NCBI GenBank assembly: GCA_003427395.1
Contig: BFEA01000057.1
Span: 1,310,060 to 1,374,059, forward strand
Length of the DNA stretch: 64,000 bases
Direction of reading: 5' to 3'
Origin: Chara braunii
Taxonomy: Eukaryota; Streptophyta; Charophyceae; Charales; Characeae
Shown piece after piece: positions 35,234 to 44,782 of the stretch (its first letter is position 1; each line of letters opens with the position of its first letter). Under the pieces are notes generated by a model. The model saw only the letters and a program-made list of their open reading frames with translations. It had not been told where the DNA came from and did not search any database. The position numbers and the translations under genes were made by a program.

Positions 35234-35896
35234 GAACCAGACATGCTCCATAAGTTTGGGTGGTCTGGTTGCTCTGACTTGCGAGGGCTGTTTGTGATTG
35301 ACTTTTAAGGAACCAGGCATTGTCCCATAAGTTTAGGTGGTTTGGGTGCCTTGTTTATTTTGGGTTTTCTCAGTTTCTTTTGGTTCTGAACGAGGGGGTC
35401 TGAGCATGTTCCATAGTTTGGGTGGCTCAACCCCTTCCTGTTTTATTTAAGGGACAGAATCAAGCAGAGGACCGGACATGTTCCATAAGTCTGGGTGGTC
35501 TTGGTCCAAAGCCATGCACATGCTGGAATCAAAAGGTTATAACTTGGCTATATTTTATTACTATCCTACTTATGAACAGGCTAGTCAGACAGGGTTCCAT
35601 AAGTTTGGGTGGTCTGACTATAGTTTATCACAAATTGGAGAGACTATAAACTAAGAATAAACTTGTGGTACGAAGGAGGGGGCGGAACCTCGAGCTAAAG
35701 ATGATCGGTTTAATCATATGCTACCTTAAAAGACTAAGTGCAGATAATTATATAAAACTTGAATATTTAAACAGTTCAGGGCGACTAGGGCGGCCTAGTC
35801 ATATGCCCAAAGAAGAGAAAGGTTGTTGTGCCCTATGTTTGTGTACATTCAATAACTGAGCTAGACATGTTCCATAAGTTTAGGTGGTCTAGCTTT
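35234..35896 (+). repeat. Six covarying hairpins with a near-constant loop (type A)
   Basis: The loop 'ttccataagtttgggtg' recurs near 35,247, 35,323, 35,409, 35,481, 35,595 and 35,870, with small changes. Its flanks always pair although the stem sequence changes: aaccagac/gtctggtt (35,235-35,270), aaccaggc/gtttgggt (one mismatch, two G-U), tgagc/gctca plus gggg/cccc, ggacc-ggac/gtct-t-ggtcc, tagtcagac/gtctgacta (35,582-35,620) and agctagac/gtctagct (35,859-35,894). Inside the loop CC and GG can also pair. A further hairpin gactagg/cctagtc with another loop is at 35,783-35,800. This pattern fits structured RNA or a DNA cruciform; the family is unknown to me. Confidence 0.8.
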
Positions 35897-36177
35897 ATGC
35901 CTTATGTAAGCTGGGTATAAAGGGAGAAATCATTGAAAGATTGAACTATTGTTTGACAAAGTTGACTTTGGGCAGGTGAGAGTACTTACCTTTGTGGTCC
36001 GGTCTTTCATGTCGCTGAGTGAGATTACTGTTTAGTCCGAGGTTCAGTTTGATAGGTAGTTGCTTTAGATGTTCGCCGCGTGCTAGAGCCATAGGAGTTA
36101 GTTTCAATTCCTTAATTTTCTGAGCTAAGTTTTTTTACTTAGGTCAATTTCTGTGTTTTCTGGGATCTTTTATTATA

Positions 36178-37060
36178 CTTGGTCTTGTATAAATCTTCGT
36201 AATCCACTTTCTCTACGGGAAGCGCTGCCGAAATTTCTACAAAACCAAGAAGTTCGTCAGATTTTGTCTTTTCAAAGTTCACTTGTCTGACTTTTATATA
36301 TGAATTAGTAAAAATCTGGAAAGTCTCCCTTTTTAAAGGGAGTGTTGCCCAAATTTTTACTAATTCAGGGAGTTAGACAAAATTGGACCTTGAAAAGTCA
36401 AAGTCACTTTAGATTCTGAACTTAGGATTAACACTTTTCTGAAGGGAGTGCTGCCGAAATTTCTACAAATCTAAAGAGTTAGTTAAAGTTTGTCCTACAC
36501 TTGGTTGAACTCAGGTTTTGCTCTGGGTTCATATCTAACTTAATAAAAATCTAGAAAGTCTTCTTTTCTAAATCTAAAGGGAATGCTGCCCAAATTTTTA
36601 CTAATTCAGGGAGTTAGACAAAATTTGACTTTCCAAAATTAGAGATCGTTTTTGTTTTCATATTGGAGTTAAAATTAAAGTTATTTTACCAGTCGATTCA
36701 GTTTTGAATCGATACAAAGTTCGAGTAATAGATCTAGGAATAAAACCAATTGTCTCATAAGCTATTGAATCAATATCAATAAGAATACCTAAATGAAAAG
36801 TTTTTTGTTTTTTTGGATTTTTGGCTTGTTGTGAATAAAAAAAAACACGTTTTTTTTCCCTCCAAGTTTCTATGTCCTCTATGACTTTTTGAATCCATGA
36901 TAGTTGCACATTGATTTTTTAAAAATGTAAAATGCATTTTAAGAAGACACTTTTCCTACGGGAAGCGCTGCCGAAATTTTCTTGGTTTAAAAAAGTTAGA
37001 TTATATTTTGACAGATGACAATTATGGCAACCCACCCTGAATAGGGGAGATGCTGCCATA
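36178..37060 (+). repeat. Two-stem modules with GCTGCCSAAATTT core (type B)
   Basis: Each module has an outer stem, an inner pyrimidine/purine hairpin and the core RYGCTGCCSAAATTT. Inner hairpins: 36,207-36,222, 36,325-36,342, 36,432-36,450, 36,561-36,583, 36,950-36,965 and about 37,042-37,054; they differ in sequence but pair, often with G-U. Outer stems: 36,178-36,194 with 36,233-36,249 (15 of 17), 36,301-36,315 with 36,353-36,367 (15 of 15), 36,407-36,415 with 36,468-36,476 (9 of 9), 36,540-36,550 with 36,594-36,604 (10 of 11), 36,915-36,923 with 36,986-36,994. The last module is partial. The cemA fragment lies between modules 4 and 5. Confidence 0.75.
36658..36909 (-). pseudogene. cemA: Plastid cemA N-terminal fragment
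   Basis: The 83-codon minus-strand frame reads WIQKVIEDIETWREKK, then YETIGFIPRSITRTLYRFKTE. The last motif is, from memory of the family, the signature of CemA/PxcA, an inner-envelope plastid protein linked to proton extrusion and inorganic carbon uptake; green-algal and cyanobacterial forms carry this N-terminal region. The frame leaves the family directly after RFKTE, so the membrane segments are absent. It begins without ATG (GTG after AAT). The block is AT-rich like plastid DNA. Probably a nuclear insertion of plastid DNA; the flanking hairpin modules may or may not have come with it. Confidence 0.65.
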
Positions 37061-37640
37061 GGTTTACCTTACGTTGGGTACTGACTTAGAGGAAGCCCTA
37101 GGTCTAGCTTGTAGGAGGATCGTGGTGAGAATGTGCTATGGAGCTTTATTCTCCTTACACTTATGAATTTAGCTTGGGTATTGGCCTGTTCTGTGATACA
37201 GGTCCTCTTGATCGTTTGATTCAGGATCTGGAATCACTGATAACAGGTCGGTTGCCGATTCGTCGGTCCACGACTCAACTCCAATTCATCCTCAATACTC
37301 AACCTAAAAGGCTTTAGCCGTGATGTTTTTTATTGTTTTATTGAGGTTTTCACCCGGACTTTTATTGAATGGCCATTTAACAAAGGTACTGAGTACTTAA
37401 TTATGGAAGGTTGGACAAAGGTTGGGGCTTGCATGGCTAAGGCAAGGGGTATGAGCATAGAGAATGGTTGAAGTTGACCTCGTGTAGTGCGTGGACTTTT
37501 GGTTGAATCTTTGATGCGATTGCAAATATGTTTTGTGGTTCTGACTTTGGATTTAACTGCCTGCGATCACATACATATATATGGCTGAGAGAAGTCCCAC
37601 TGTGACTGTGAGAAGTGATCGTCACATATTTATTCCCCTT
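37061..37640. other. No gene recognised
   Basis: Follows the type B array; no repeats or family protein were seen. Confidence 0.3.
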
Positions 37641-37642
37641 TA

Positions 37643-37890
37643 CAGTTTGTCACAGCCCCTCGTTTGTTGTCCTCTTCTCTCTCTCTGCCTATGGTTTACC
37701 GGGCGGTTCTATTTGTGATGATATATATATATATATACAGACTGTTGAGGGTTCAGCCTCATGATGAGTCGGTGAAACTCCGACGAAACAGTTTGTCACA
37801 TCCCCTCGTTTGTTGTCCTCTTCTCTCTCTCTGCCTGCGGTTTACCGGACAGTTCTGTTTGTGACTATATATATATATATATATATACAT
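37643..37890 (+). repeat. Tandem unit (146-bp offset) with (AT)n, carrying hammerhead-like motif
   Basis: 'cagtttgtcacagcccctcg' at 37,643 returns at 37,789 with the following 90 bases ('tcctcttctctctctctgcc', 'ggtttaccgg') and an AT microsatellite at each end. The second copy starts exactly at the 3' strand of ribozyme stem III. Retrozyme-like elements are built this way, but LTR ends were not found. Confidence 0.7.
37738..37795 (+). ncRNA. Hammerhead ribozyme, one core base changed
   Basis: Stem III cagacugu with acaguuug (7-8 bp, one G-U), triplet GUU, stem I GAGG/CCUC with loop GUUCAG, stem II GUCGG/CCGAC with loop UGAAACU, and GAAA. All three stems are perfect or nearly so. The segment that should be CUGAUGA reads AUGAUGA: C3, which pairs with catalytic G8, is A. 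Known mutational data on hammerheads predict loss of cleavage, so this is probably a decayed copy. Confidence 0.65.
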
Positions 37891-38530
37891 ACCTATGTTT
37901 GAGTGTTTCGCGTGGCCTAAGGAGCCCATCCTTAAAGGCTTAATTGGGGTCGAGGGTGAGAAAGGAAGGGAAATTCCCTCCCTTTACTATTAATTACTTC
38001 TTAAAAAAGTTTCTTAGTCGAACATTGGTCCTGGGGCTGGATTCGAGGTCCTTGTCCAGGACATCCCACGCCCTAGACTCTCCATGGAAGGAATCACTCC
38101 CCGCGCAGAGCCTATTTGCCTTGCCCACCGGGGACACTCAGCCTAAAGGTCGGAGGTGCCGCGGACGCCGCACGACTGTTCCTTCAGCCGTGCAATATCA
38201 TGAAGGGGGAGATCTTCACGATACTTCGAGTTTGACACTTGAGTGTCATCAGCGGTACTCGGATCCACAAAGGACCGCTTGATTACGGGCTCTACATAGT
38301 ACGCCATCATCACGACTGCTTGCATATTCAGACATTGGTAGTCGATATGGGAAGGCCCTGTGTCCTCGCTGTTTTATACTAAGTCTCGCGCCCGTCGCAT
38401 ATCCAATTTCCTCATTGGAAAGTTATGGGATGGATACTGAAGGCACTAGGCGTGTGTCGCATTGTATGGTCCGTGTTGTTTTGCATACGTATGTGTATGT
38501 GTGTGTTTTAATCTTTATGTTTTCAGAGTG
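37891..38530. other. No gene recognised
   Basis: No repeat or protein family was recognised. Confidence 0.3.
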
Positions 38531-38995
38531 GTGTACGCGTGGTGTGTGGGATGCGTCCTAGTCGACCGACCACGGACCACGCTTGGGACCTCAACCCCCC
38601 AAGGTGTCGGTCCACATACGAGCTCGATAGAGGCGTAATACCGCGCGTACCCTCTATGCTACAGCGTACGAGAAACGCCCTCGGCTGGTCCACATATGCG
38701 ATTGCAAATGATTAACTTTCGTACTTTGGATTGCTAGCTCGGCGGGGACACACCCACCTAGTGGTGTATGCGTGGTGTGTGGGATGCGTCCTAGTCGACC
38801 GACCACGGGCCACGCTTGGAACCTCAGCCCCCCAAGGTATCGGTCCACGTACGAGTTTGAGGCGTAATACCTCGCGTACCCTCTATGCTACAACGTACGA
38901 GAAACGCCCTCGGCTGGTCCACATCTGCGATTGCAACTGATTAACTTTCGTATTGTGGACTGCTAGCTCGGCGGGGATACGCCCACCGAAGGGAA
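38531..38995 (+). repeat. Tandem duplication, about 230 bp x 2
   Basis: 38,531-38,763 and 38,764-38,995 are about 93% alike by eye ('gcgtcctagtcgaccgacca', 'tacgagaaacgccctcggct', 'tgctagctcggcggg'). The same family occurs inverted at 16,760-17,210. Confidence 0.88.
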
Positions 38996-39230
38996 GTGAC
39001 AGCTCCCGTAAGGTGGAGGTAAGTCGTGCCTCATGTAGGCCCTATCCTGTCGTAGGGGCTCGCGAGAGGTATGGTTGGCGCACTCGGCCGGAGCGGCTTG
39101 CGGAAGCTCCATGTGTATTCGTGATGAGGAATAGACCAACTCCTTCGTGACGAGGCCGGGAGGGTCCCGCCCCGTTTGTGCGGTGCTGGACCGATGCGCT
39201 CGACAACGTCTCCCTCGGACGTCTCCGAGA
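38996..39230 (+). repeat. Dispersed repeat, same family as 16,760-17,050
   Basis: Collinear with the complement of 16,760-17,000. Ends around 'cgatgcgctcgacaacg'. Poly-A and poly-G runs follow to 39,320. Confidence 0.75.
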
Positions 39231-39433
39231 GACGGTCAGGGGGGAGTTGTCCGAAAAACCAAACAACGTTTTGTTTGCAAAAAAAAAAACCATTAAAAAA
39301 AGAAAAACGGGGGGGGGTCTGCGCACCACTAGGGGACCGCCCTAAAAACAATTCAGGCCGTTCTCAGCAAAAACCAAAAACAAATTCAGATACGGTGTGC
39401 GAGGTGTGATGGTGGGGTGTTGGGGGGAGGGTG

Positions 39434-39660
39434 GATTGATTGATTGATTGATTGATTGACGGGTGGGTAGACAAATAGATAGATGGATAGGTAGGCAATC
39501 GGTTCGATGGGATCCCGAATGATTGATTGATTAATAGAAGAACCGATTGGATCAAGATCCTATCGAACCAATTCATTCCACAAGATCCCAACTGATTGAT
39601 TTATTGATAGATTGATTGTATTGATTATATTGACTGTATTGATTGATTAATTGATAGGAT
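39434..39660. repeat. (GATT)n and derived tetranucleotide repeats
   Basis: GATT/TGAT runs at 39,434-39,458, 39,520-39,532 and 39,590-39,650 separated by unique text. Confidence 0.85.
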
Positions 39661-39899
39661 CTTTATCAACACTTGGTGAATTCTTCTCAACACTGTCGAT
39701 AGTGGTAGTAAGAGCGACGTCGAAGGATCAAAAAGCAATGTCGCTATAAACGCCTGACTGCCACACTCCAGTTATCCCGCTAGTAGCTGTCTTCACGACA
39801 CTAGTTTCAAGTCCCAAACGTTGAAGGATCGATAGACCATGTTCTCGCAGTTGTACACTCTGTAAGAGTTATCGCGATAGGGGAAGAGGGATTATAATT

Positions 39900-41035
39900 A
39901 GTGGGGAAGAGCGGATCTACATGGGAAAAACTGGTTGGGGGGGGATGAAGAGCGGGATCGGGAATAGCAAGGCAATGGTGGGCGGGTGGGCATGTGGGAA
40001 TTCGATCGAGTAGCGGAACGGGGGCAGCAAGGGAAGCGAGCGATCGGAGGGGAGGGGAGGGGAGGGGAGATGGGAAATCTGGCAGCGGAAACAGGAACGG
40101 GGAATTTGGTGGGAAGCGGGAGTGCAGAGGTCGGGATCGGGTGGTGATCAAAGGGAGGGGGATGGAGATCAGAGTTGGAGTGGGGGGGGAATGACGGGAA
40201 AATGCGCGCGTTGGGTTGGAGGAAAATGGTGGGAAAAGGTGTGCGCTGGGTGGGGGGAGCCAAACGGAGAAGCGAAGGAAGAAGAGGAGGACGTTGACAT
40301 TGACGAAGAAGGGGAGGTGAAGGATGATGACGCAGAGGAGGAGGAGGAGGAGGAGGAGGAGGAGGNNNNNNNNNNNNNNNNNNNNNNNNNNNNNNNNNNN
40401 NNNNNNNNNNNNNNNNNNNNNNNNNNNNNNNNNNNNNNNNNNNNNNNNNNNNNNNNNNNNNNNNNNNNNNAGGAGGAGGAGGAGGAGGAGGAGGAGGAGG
40501 AAGAAGAGTAGGAAGACGAGGAGGAGAAGGAGGAGGAAGAAGAGGAGGAGGAGGAGGAGGAAGAAGAGTAGGAAGACGAGGAGGAGGAGGAGGAGGAAGA
40601 AGAGGTGGAAGAAGAGGAAGAAGAGGAGGATGTTGACAAGGAGGGTGTCGTGGCGATGGACAAGGAGGAGGAGGAGGAGAAGGACGACGGAGACGATGAG
40701 GAGGACAATGAGATAGAAGAAGAGGAGGAGGTGAAGGACGATGATGCGGAAGAGGAGGAGGAGGAGGAGGAGGAGGAGGAGGAAGACAAGGAGGAAGACG
40801 AGGAGGAAGACCAGGAGGAAGACCAGGACGATAAGGATGACGAGGAAGAAGAGGAGGACGAGGAGGAGGAGGATGGGGAAGAGAAAGAAGAAGAGGAGAA
40901 GGAGGAGGAGGAGGAGAAGGAGGAGGAGGACGACGACAAGGACAAGGACGAGGAGGTCGACGAGGACTAGGAGGACATCGAGGTAGAAGAAGAAGGGGGG
41001 GGGGGAGGAGGAGGAGGAGGTGGAGCACGAAGGGA
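39900..41035. repeat. GGA/GAG purine-rich tract with gap
   Basis: Long (GAG)n-type low-complexity sequence. 40,366-40,470 is an N gap inside pure GAG repeats. 40,047-40,070 holds four GGGG runs, a potential G-quadruplex. Poly-Glu, poly-Ser and poly-Pro frames through it are compositional, not genes. Confidence 0.92.
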
Positions 41036-41806
41036 AGCAAACTCACCTAGCGCGGGCGGGCGATGTCGCGTGGGTTGCGGCTGTTGGGGCTTGGAGTTCC
41101 GCAATTGCAACGCCGAACTCCACCAACAGGGCAGGGCGAAGTCGCGCGCAAGAGAGGGCAGCAGCACCTCGGAATTCGAATTTGAAATCGGCCCGATCTG
41201 GGCCGTCGATCTCAAAGATCTGACAGCTTAGATCGGGCCATTTTCGTTTTGGATTTTCGAGGCTCTACCGGCCTCGGAAACATTTTCTCTTCAGCCCCCC
41301 CGCTTTGCCCCTGCCCACTTCTCACCCTCATGGCGCCCGATTTCCCATGGAAGCACCCCCCCCAATTTCCCCACCGATCAGATACAGGGCTTCGAGCGGA
41401 CGACCGACCAGTTGTCCGATCGGGCAACCCCTGACGATCAGGGGGGTTCCGGACGTCCGATCGGGTAACGTAGCTTTCTGCATAATATATGTCTTTTTCT
41501 TTTTTTTTCTTTTTTTTTCTTTTTTTTTTTCTTTTTTTTTTTCTTTTTTTTCCTTTTTTTTTTGGGTCCGCGTTCGGCCCGAACGACCGAACGCATCCCC
41601 AAGGGGTCCTGTACGCTCGGGCGTTCGGGTTTGGGTGTTCATCCCGTTCCGAACGCCGGTCACCCCACCGTATGCTATTTTGTTTACGTAAAGTCTCTCA
41701 GGATCCTACACAGACATATATTGGTTTCCTACGGATTGCCCTCTAATTGGATTTAATTACAATTTCTTAACATCAAGAAATTAAATTCATTCTATCTATT
41801 CTGCAA
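41036..41806. other. No gene; palindrome and T-rich run
   Basis: 41,417-41,465 holds inverted words tccgatcggg and cgatcaggg. 41,491-41,565 is T-rich with C. No coding evidence. Confidence 0.4.
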
Positions 41807-42789
41807 TGAACCCACTCAAGAGAGAAACTCGTCAATATCACAATACGACATGTATCAGCATAAGTCAATATCTTCAATAATCATAAATGTGATCCAAAGT
41901 ACAATGTCTCGTAACCAAGGGACGAGGCTGATAGGAGGGAGATAAGACTTAAGGTGGAAGAGAAAGTATTCGTCAATGTCATCGAAGATAGATCTCCCTC
42001 ATGTCCCACTCCTTCGAGCATCTCCCCTATGTCAATTTCAGCGTACAGTATCCCCGAGACGAGCCTGGCGAGAACCGATCACAACATAGTGCCATGTAGG
42101 CACAAATCTCCCAAGAAGATGTCACAACAACGCGCAACGTTGACAACAATAATCACGTAAGCTTCCCTCTCTCTCACAACCAATCTCACAGCCCTGATCT
42201 CCCTCCTCGTCGATACCCCAATATGTGTCGAAGACAATGTGGCTAGCTGCACGTCAGCAATCGAGATCCCAGCTCACGCCAATAACAGATAGGCGCCAGC
42301 AACGCAACACAACAGTCTCGCGTCGTCGTCACACACAATGCCAGTGTAGTGTCACCGTCCAGCCAACATCCAACCAGCATCCAGCTAGCGTCTTGCCAGC
42401 GTCGAGCAGCAAGTGCAAGACTGAATGTCAGTCAACAGGAGCTGGGTCAACTTATAGTTGACTCGAGGTTGACCAGCCCCTGTCGCTCGAGTACGACCGC
42501 CCAGATTGACCCACAGGCAATGGCTTGGATCTCTTACAATTGCAGATTCCCACTTGGACTGGATTCTTGGCGAATACCTGCAAACAACCAATGTGTGTGT
42601 CTGATCGGTGGACTGAGTTGGGTCTGTATGGACTCTAACTTGTGAGCCTGAATTCTTGAGTTGTTGCTGACGTTTAACATTCCACAATCAATTATCGCAC
42701 GTAGGGCCTCTAAAGCCCACGTTCAGGCCGTGCGTCAGGTACCCAGCAGCAAACCTCATATCAGGCAATTTTGTAGTTTGGGTGTAACA
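41807..42789 (-). mobile_element. 3' LTR of gypsy element D
   Basis: Minus strand starts TGTTACACCCAAACTAC at 42,789 and ends ...GGGTTCA at 41,807. The first 100 bases from 41,807 match 63,722-63,819 ('aactcgtcaatatcacaata' against 'aactcgtcaatgtcaaaata'), the 5' LTR. A purine-rich caggggcctaa lies next to the start. Confidence 0.82.
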
Positions 42790-42914
42790 TTAGGCCCCTG
42801 TTATGGCCCTTAGACCCAAGTGTCGACGTGTGGCTCAAGACTATTGCTTATTTTACGTTGAGTTATTGCATTTCATCGCGCCAATTTAGAGTTCCATTGC
42901 AAAAACTATTACTT

Positions 42915-43728
42915 TTAGGCACGTTTCTCTTTTAACTCACGCTCATATGCAACACCAATATCGGGAGTAGTAGGTAGGAGTTCTTTCTTACTAAACCATC
43001 TGGCTTCAGATAGAGGTTCAAATTTGAACTTTACCTTGTACTCCTTTTGTGGCCTTCCTTTGCCACCTATAGAAAAATATCCATGCTCTAGCATCCTTTC
43101 AACTTCATATCCTCCATTCATAAAGGGAGGAAACCTGGATGGCCGGTTAGGAAAATCGCGGCCTTCTAGGGGCGTGAAAGATGGGATACGTCTTGAGGTG
43201 TGGGGGTACATCTATTCTGTACGAAGGTCCATCAGTGTCCCCGATCACCTTGAGAACTTCCAAGGGTCCATAATAAATAGGCAATAGTTTTTATGACACG
43301 TTCTCTTCTAAGGAAAACTCTTTAGACTTAACCCAAACAAAATCTCCTTTTTGAAATTGTGATGGCCGACGATGTTTGTTGGCCTGTTCAATCATTTGTA
43401 GTTTGGGCTTTCTGGATATTTTCATTTACTTCCTTTATGTCTTCCTCATATAGAACTGCCAATTCTCGCGTTCCTGAGGGTAGCCGTTGGACTCGGTCCC
43501 GGGTGAAAGCATCAATGGGACGTCACGACTTCCAACCTTTGTGAAGTGCATTCGGTGTTCGGCCGTTAACGGTGTGAACACTGTTGTTATACGCGCAATC
43601 TTCCGCAAGTTCTCATCCCAATCAATCTGATCAGGCCGTACATACATTCTCAAAAGTTGTTGGCACAAACCATTCATCTGTTCAATTTGCCCATTGGTTT
43701 CAGGGTGCCTCTCTAACAACATGGTTAA
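42915..43728 (-). pseudogene. Gypsy D integrase C-terminus and chromodomain-like tail
   Basis: From right to left: HPETNGQIEQMN with the third catalytic residue (Glu), the helix text RPDQIDWDENLRKIA, then VWVKSKEFSLEENVS, a stop, KLLPIYYGPLEVLKVIGDTDGPSY and finally the tail YEVERMLEHGYFSIGGKG...RWFSKKELLP, a degenerate chromodomain position. The 5' edge is the TTAA at 43,725-43,728, where a TIR element interrupts the integrase between GAR (44,783 side) and LTM (this side). Confidence 0.82.
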
Positions 43729-43845
43729 ACCACCAGTACCTCGCCCAGCTATCAAGTCCGAGGCTCGGATTACCAGTAGCCCGATCGTTCCCGAGCCTCG
43801 AACTTTATTGTCGAGCCTCGGACAACCGGTAGTACATCCTCGAAG

Positions 43846-43883
43846 CTGTCTCTTATACACATCTAGATGTGTATAAGAGACAG
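43846..43883. other. Nextera mate-pair junction adapter (artefact)
   Basis: CTGTCTCTTATACACATCT followed at once by its reverse complement: the Tn5 mosaic-end junction of Nextera mate-pair libraries. Translated, it gives the contaminant peptide SYTHLDVYKRQ. It is not biological and suggests that the join here may be false. Confidence 0.97.
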
Positions 43884-44039
43884 GTAGTACAACCTGGAAA
43901 AGAAAAAAAAGAAAAAAACACAAAAGAACATACAACATTCCATTCTGCAAAAAAAAAAAGAAAAAAAAAAAGAAAATCGGACATGCCAAACGAGAGTGAA
44001 TCTTCCTCAATAAAGAGGACGATTCATTCATGTGGGAGG

Positions 44040-44053
44040 TTGACACACACACA

Positions 44054-44090
<37 letters not shown>

Positions 44091-44112
44091 ACAGAGAGAG
44101 AGAGAGAGAGAG
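44040..44112. repeat. (CA)n then (GA)n microsatellite
   Basis: Dinucleotide runs inside the 1,050-bp element; preceded at 44,000-44,032 by a hairpin gaatcttcctc/gaggacgattc. Confidence 0.9.
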
Positions 44113-44300
44113 GTCAGAGAGTCTGACGCTGAGTGCGTCGGACACTGCGCCAACCCACAACTCTCGAAATGTGCAAAATGAGAATGAACTCACCGCTAGA
44201 ACATGGGCAGATGCGCCCATAAAGAATTGCGCATTTCCCCCCCCCCCTTTTCTTCAATCGATCGTGACGCTCTCTCTCTCTCTCTCAATCAACGTCCATT

Positions 44301-44349
44301 TGAGAATGAATCTTCCGCATTATCGCGAAAGATTCATTCTCAAATGGGC

Positions 44350-44395
<46 letters not shown>
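44301..44395. repeat. Perfect-ended hairpin and (GA)n
   Basis: 44,302-44,342: 'gagaatgaatctt' with 'aagattcattctc', loop about 14 nt. It is followed by a GA run. Its word 'gaatcttccg' is shared with the complement of 20,326, 33,461 and 33,868. Confidence 0.8.
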
Positions 44396-44397
<2 letters not shown>

Positions 44398-44637
44398 GGG
44401 GGGGGCGTCAGACTCTCTGACGCCGAGTGCAACAGACACGACTCATCCCCCCCCACAACTCTCGAATGTGCAAAATGAGAATGGACTTCCCACTAGAACA
44501 TGGGCAAATGCAGCCGAAACAAATTGCTCGTTTTTTTTTGCCTGTTTTTCTCTCTCTCTCTCTCTCTCGTTCTCCCCCCCTCTCAACCCCTCGCCGCGCC
44601 CGTTTTTTTTTTTCGTTCGTTACTTATCATTCTCGTT

Positions 44638-44674
<37 letters not shown>

Positions 44675-44782
44675 CCTGTTTTTTTGGGAATACCGGTCGT
44701 TCGCCGGTGGGTACCCCGCCCGACGCGGCGCGTTAACGGCCACGTAGACTTTTTCAAGTTGAGCGAGGTACTAATGGTTTAA

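Larger units (their letters stand above)
43725..44782. mobile_element. 1,050-bp TIR element with TTAA target duplication
   Basis: Element 43,729-44,778, flanked by TTAA at 43,725-43,728 and 44,779-44,782. Ends: ACCACCAGTACCTCGC and, complemented, ACCATTAGTACCTCGC (14 of 16; both differences are C/T). Removing it and one TTAA rejoins the integrase reading ...GAR|LTMLLERHPE. The interior has a sequencing adapter (43,846-43,883), CA and GA microsatellites, poly-T and two hairpins, and no transposase. TTAA choice is typical of piggyBac; the TIR sequence itself I do not recognise. Confidence 0.75.

Noticed and set aside
35234-37060. CRISPR-like array
   Set aside because: Irregular spacing, variable arms and constant loops, in a eukaryotic transposon-rich context; no direct repeat/spacer order.
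39898-41046. Long open frames of poly-Pro, poly-Ser or poly-Glu
   Set aside because: Created by GAG/CTC trinucleotide repeats in every frame and interrupted by N; no domain.
43435-44220. 261-codon minus-strand frame containing SYTHLDVYKRQ
   Set aside because: Runs through the adapter; it joins integrase codons to unrelated microsatellite sequence.
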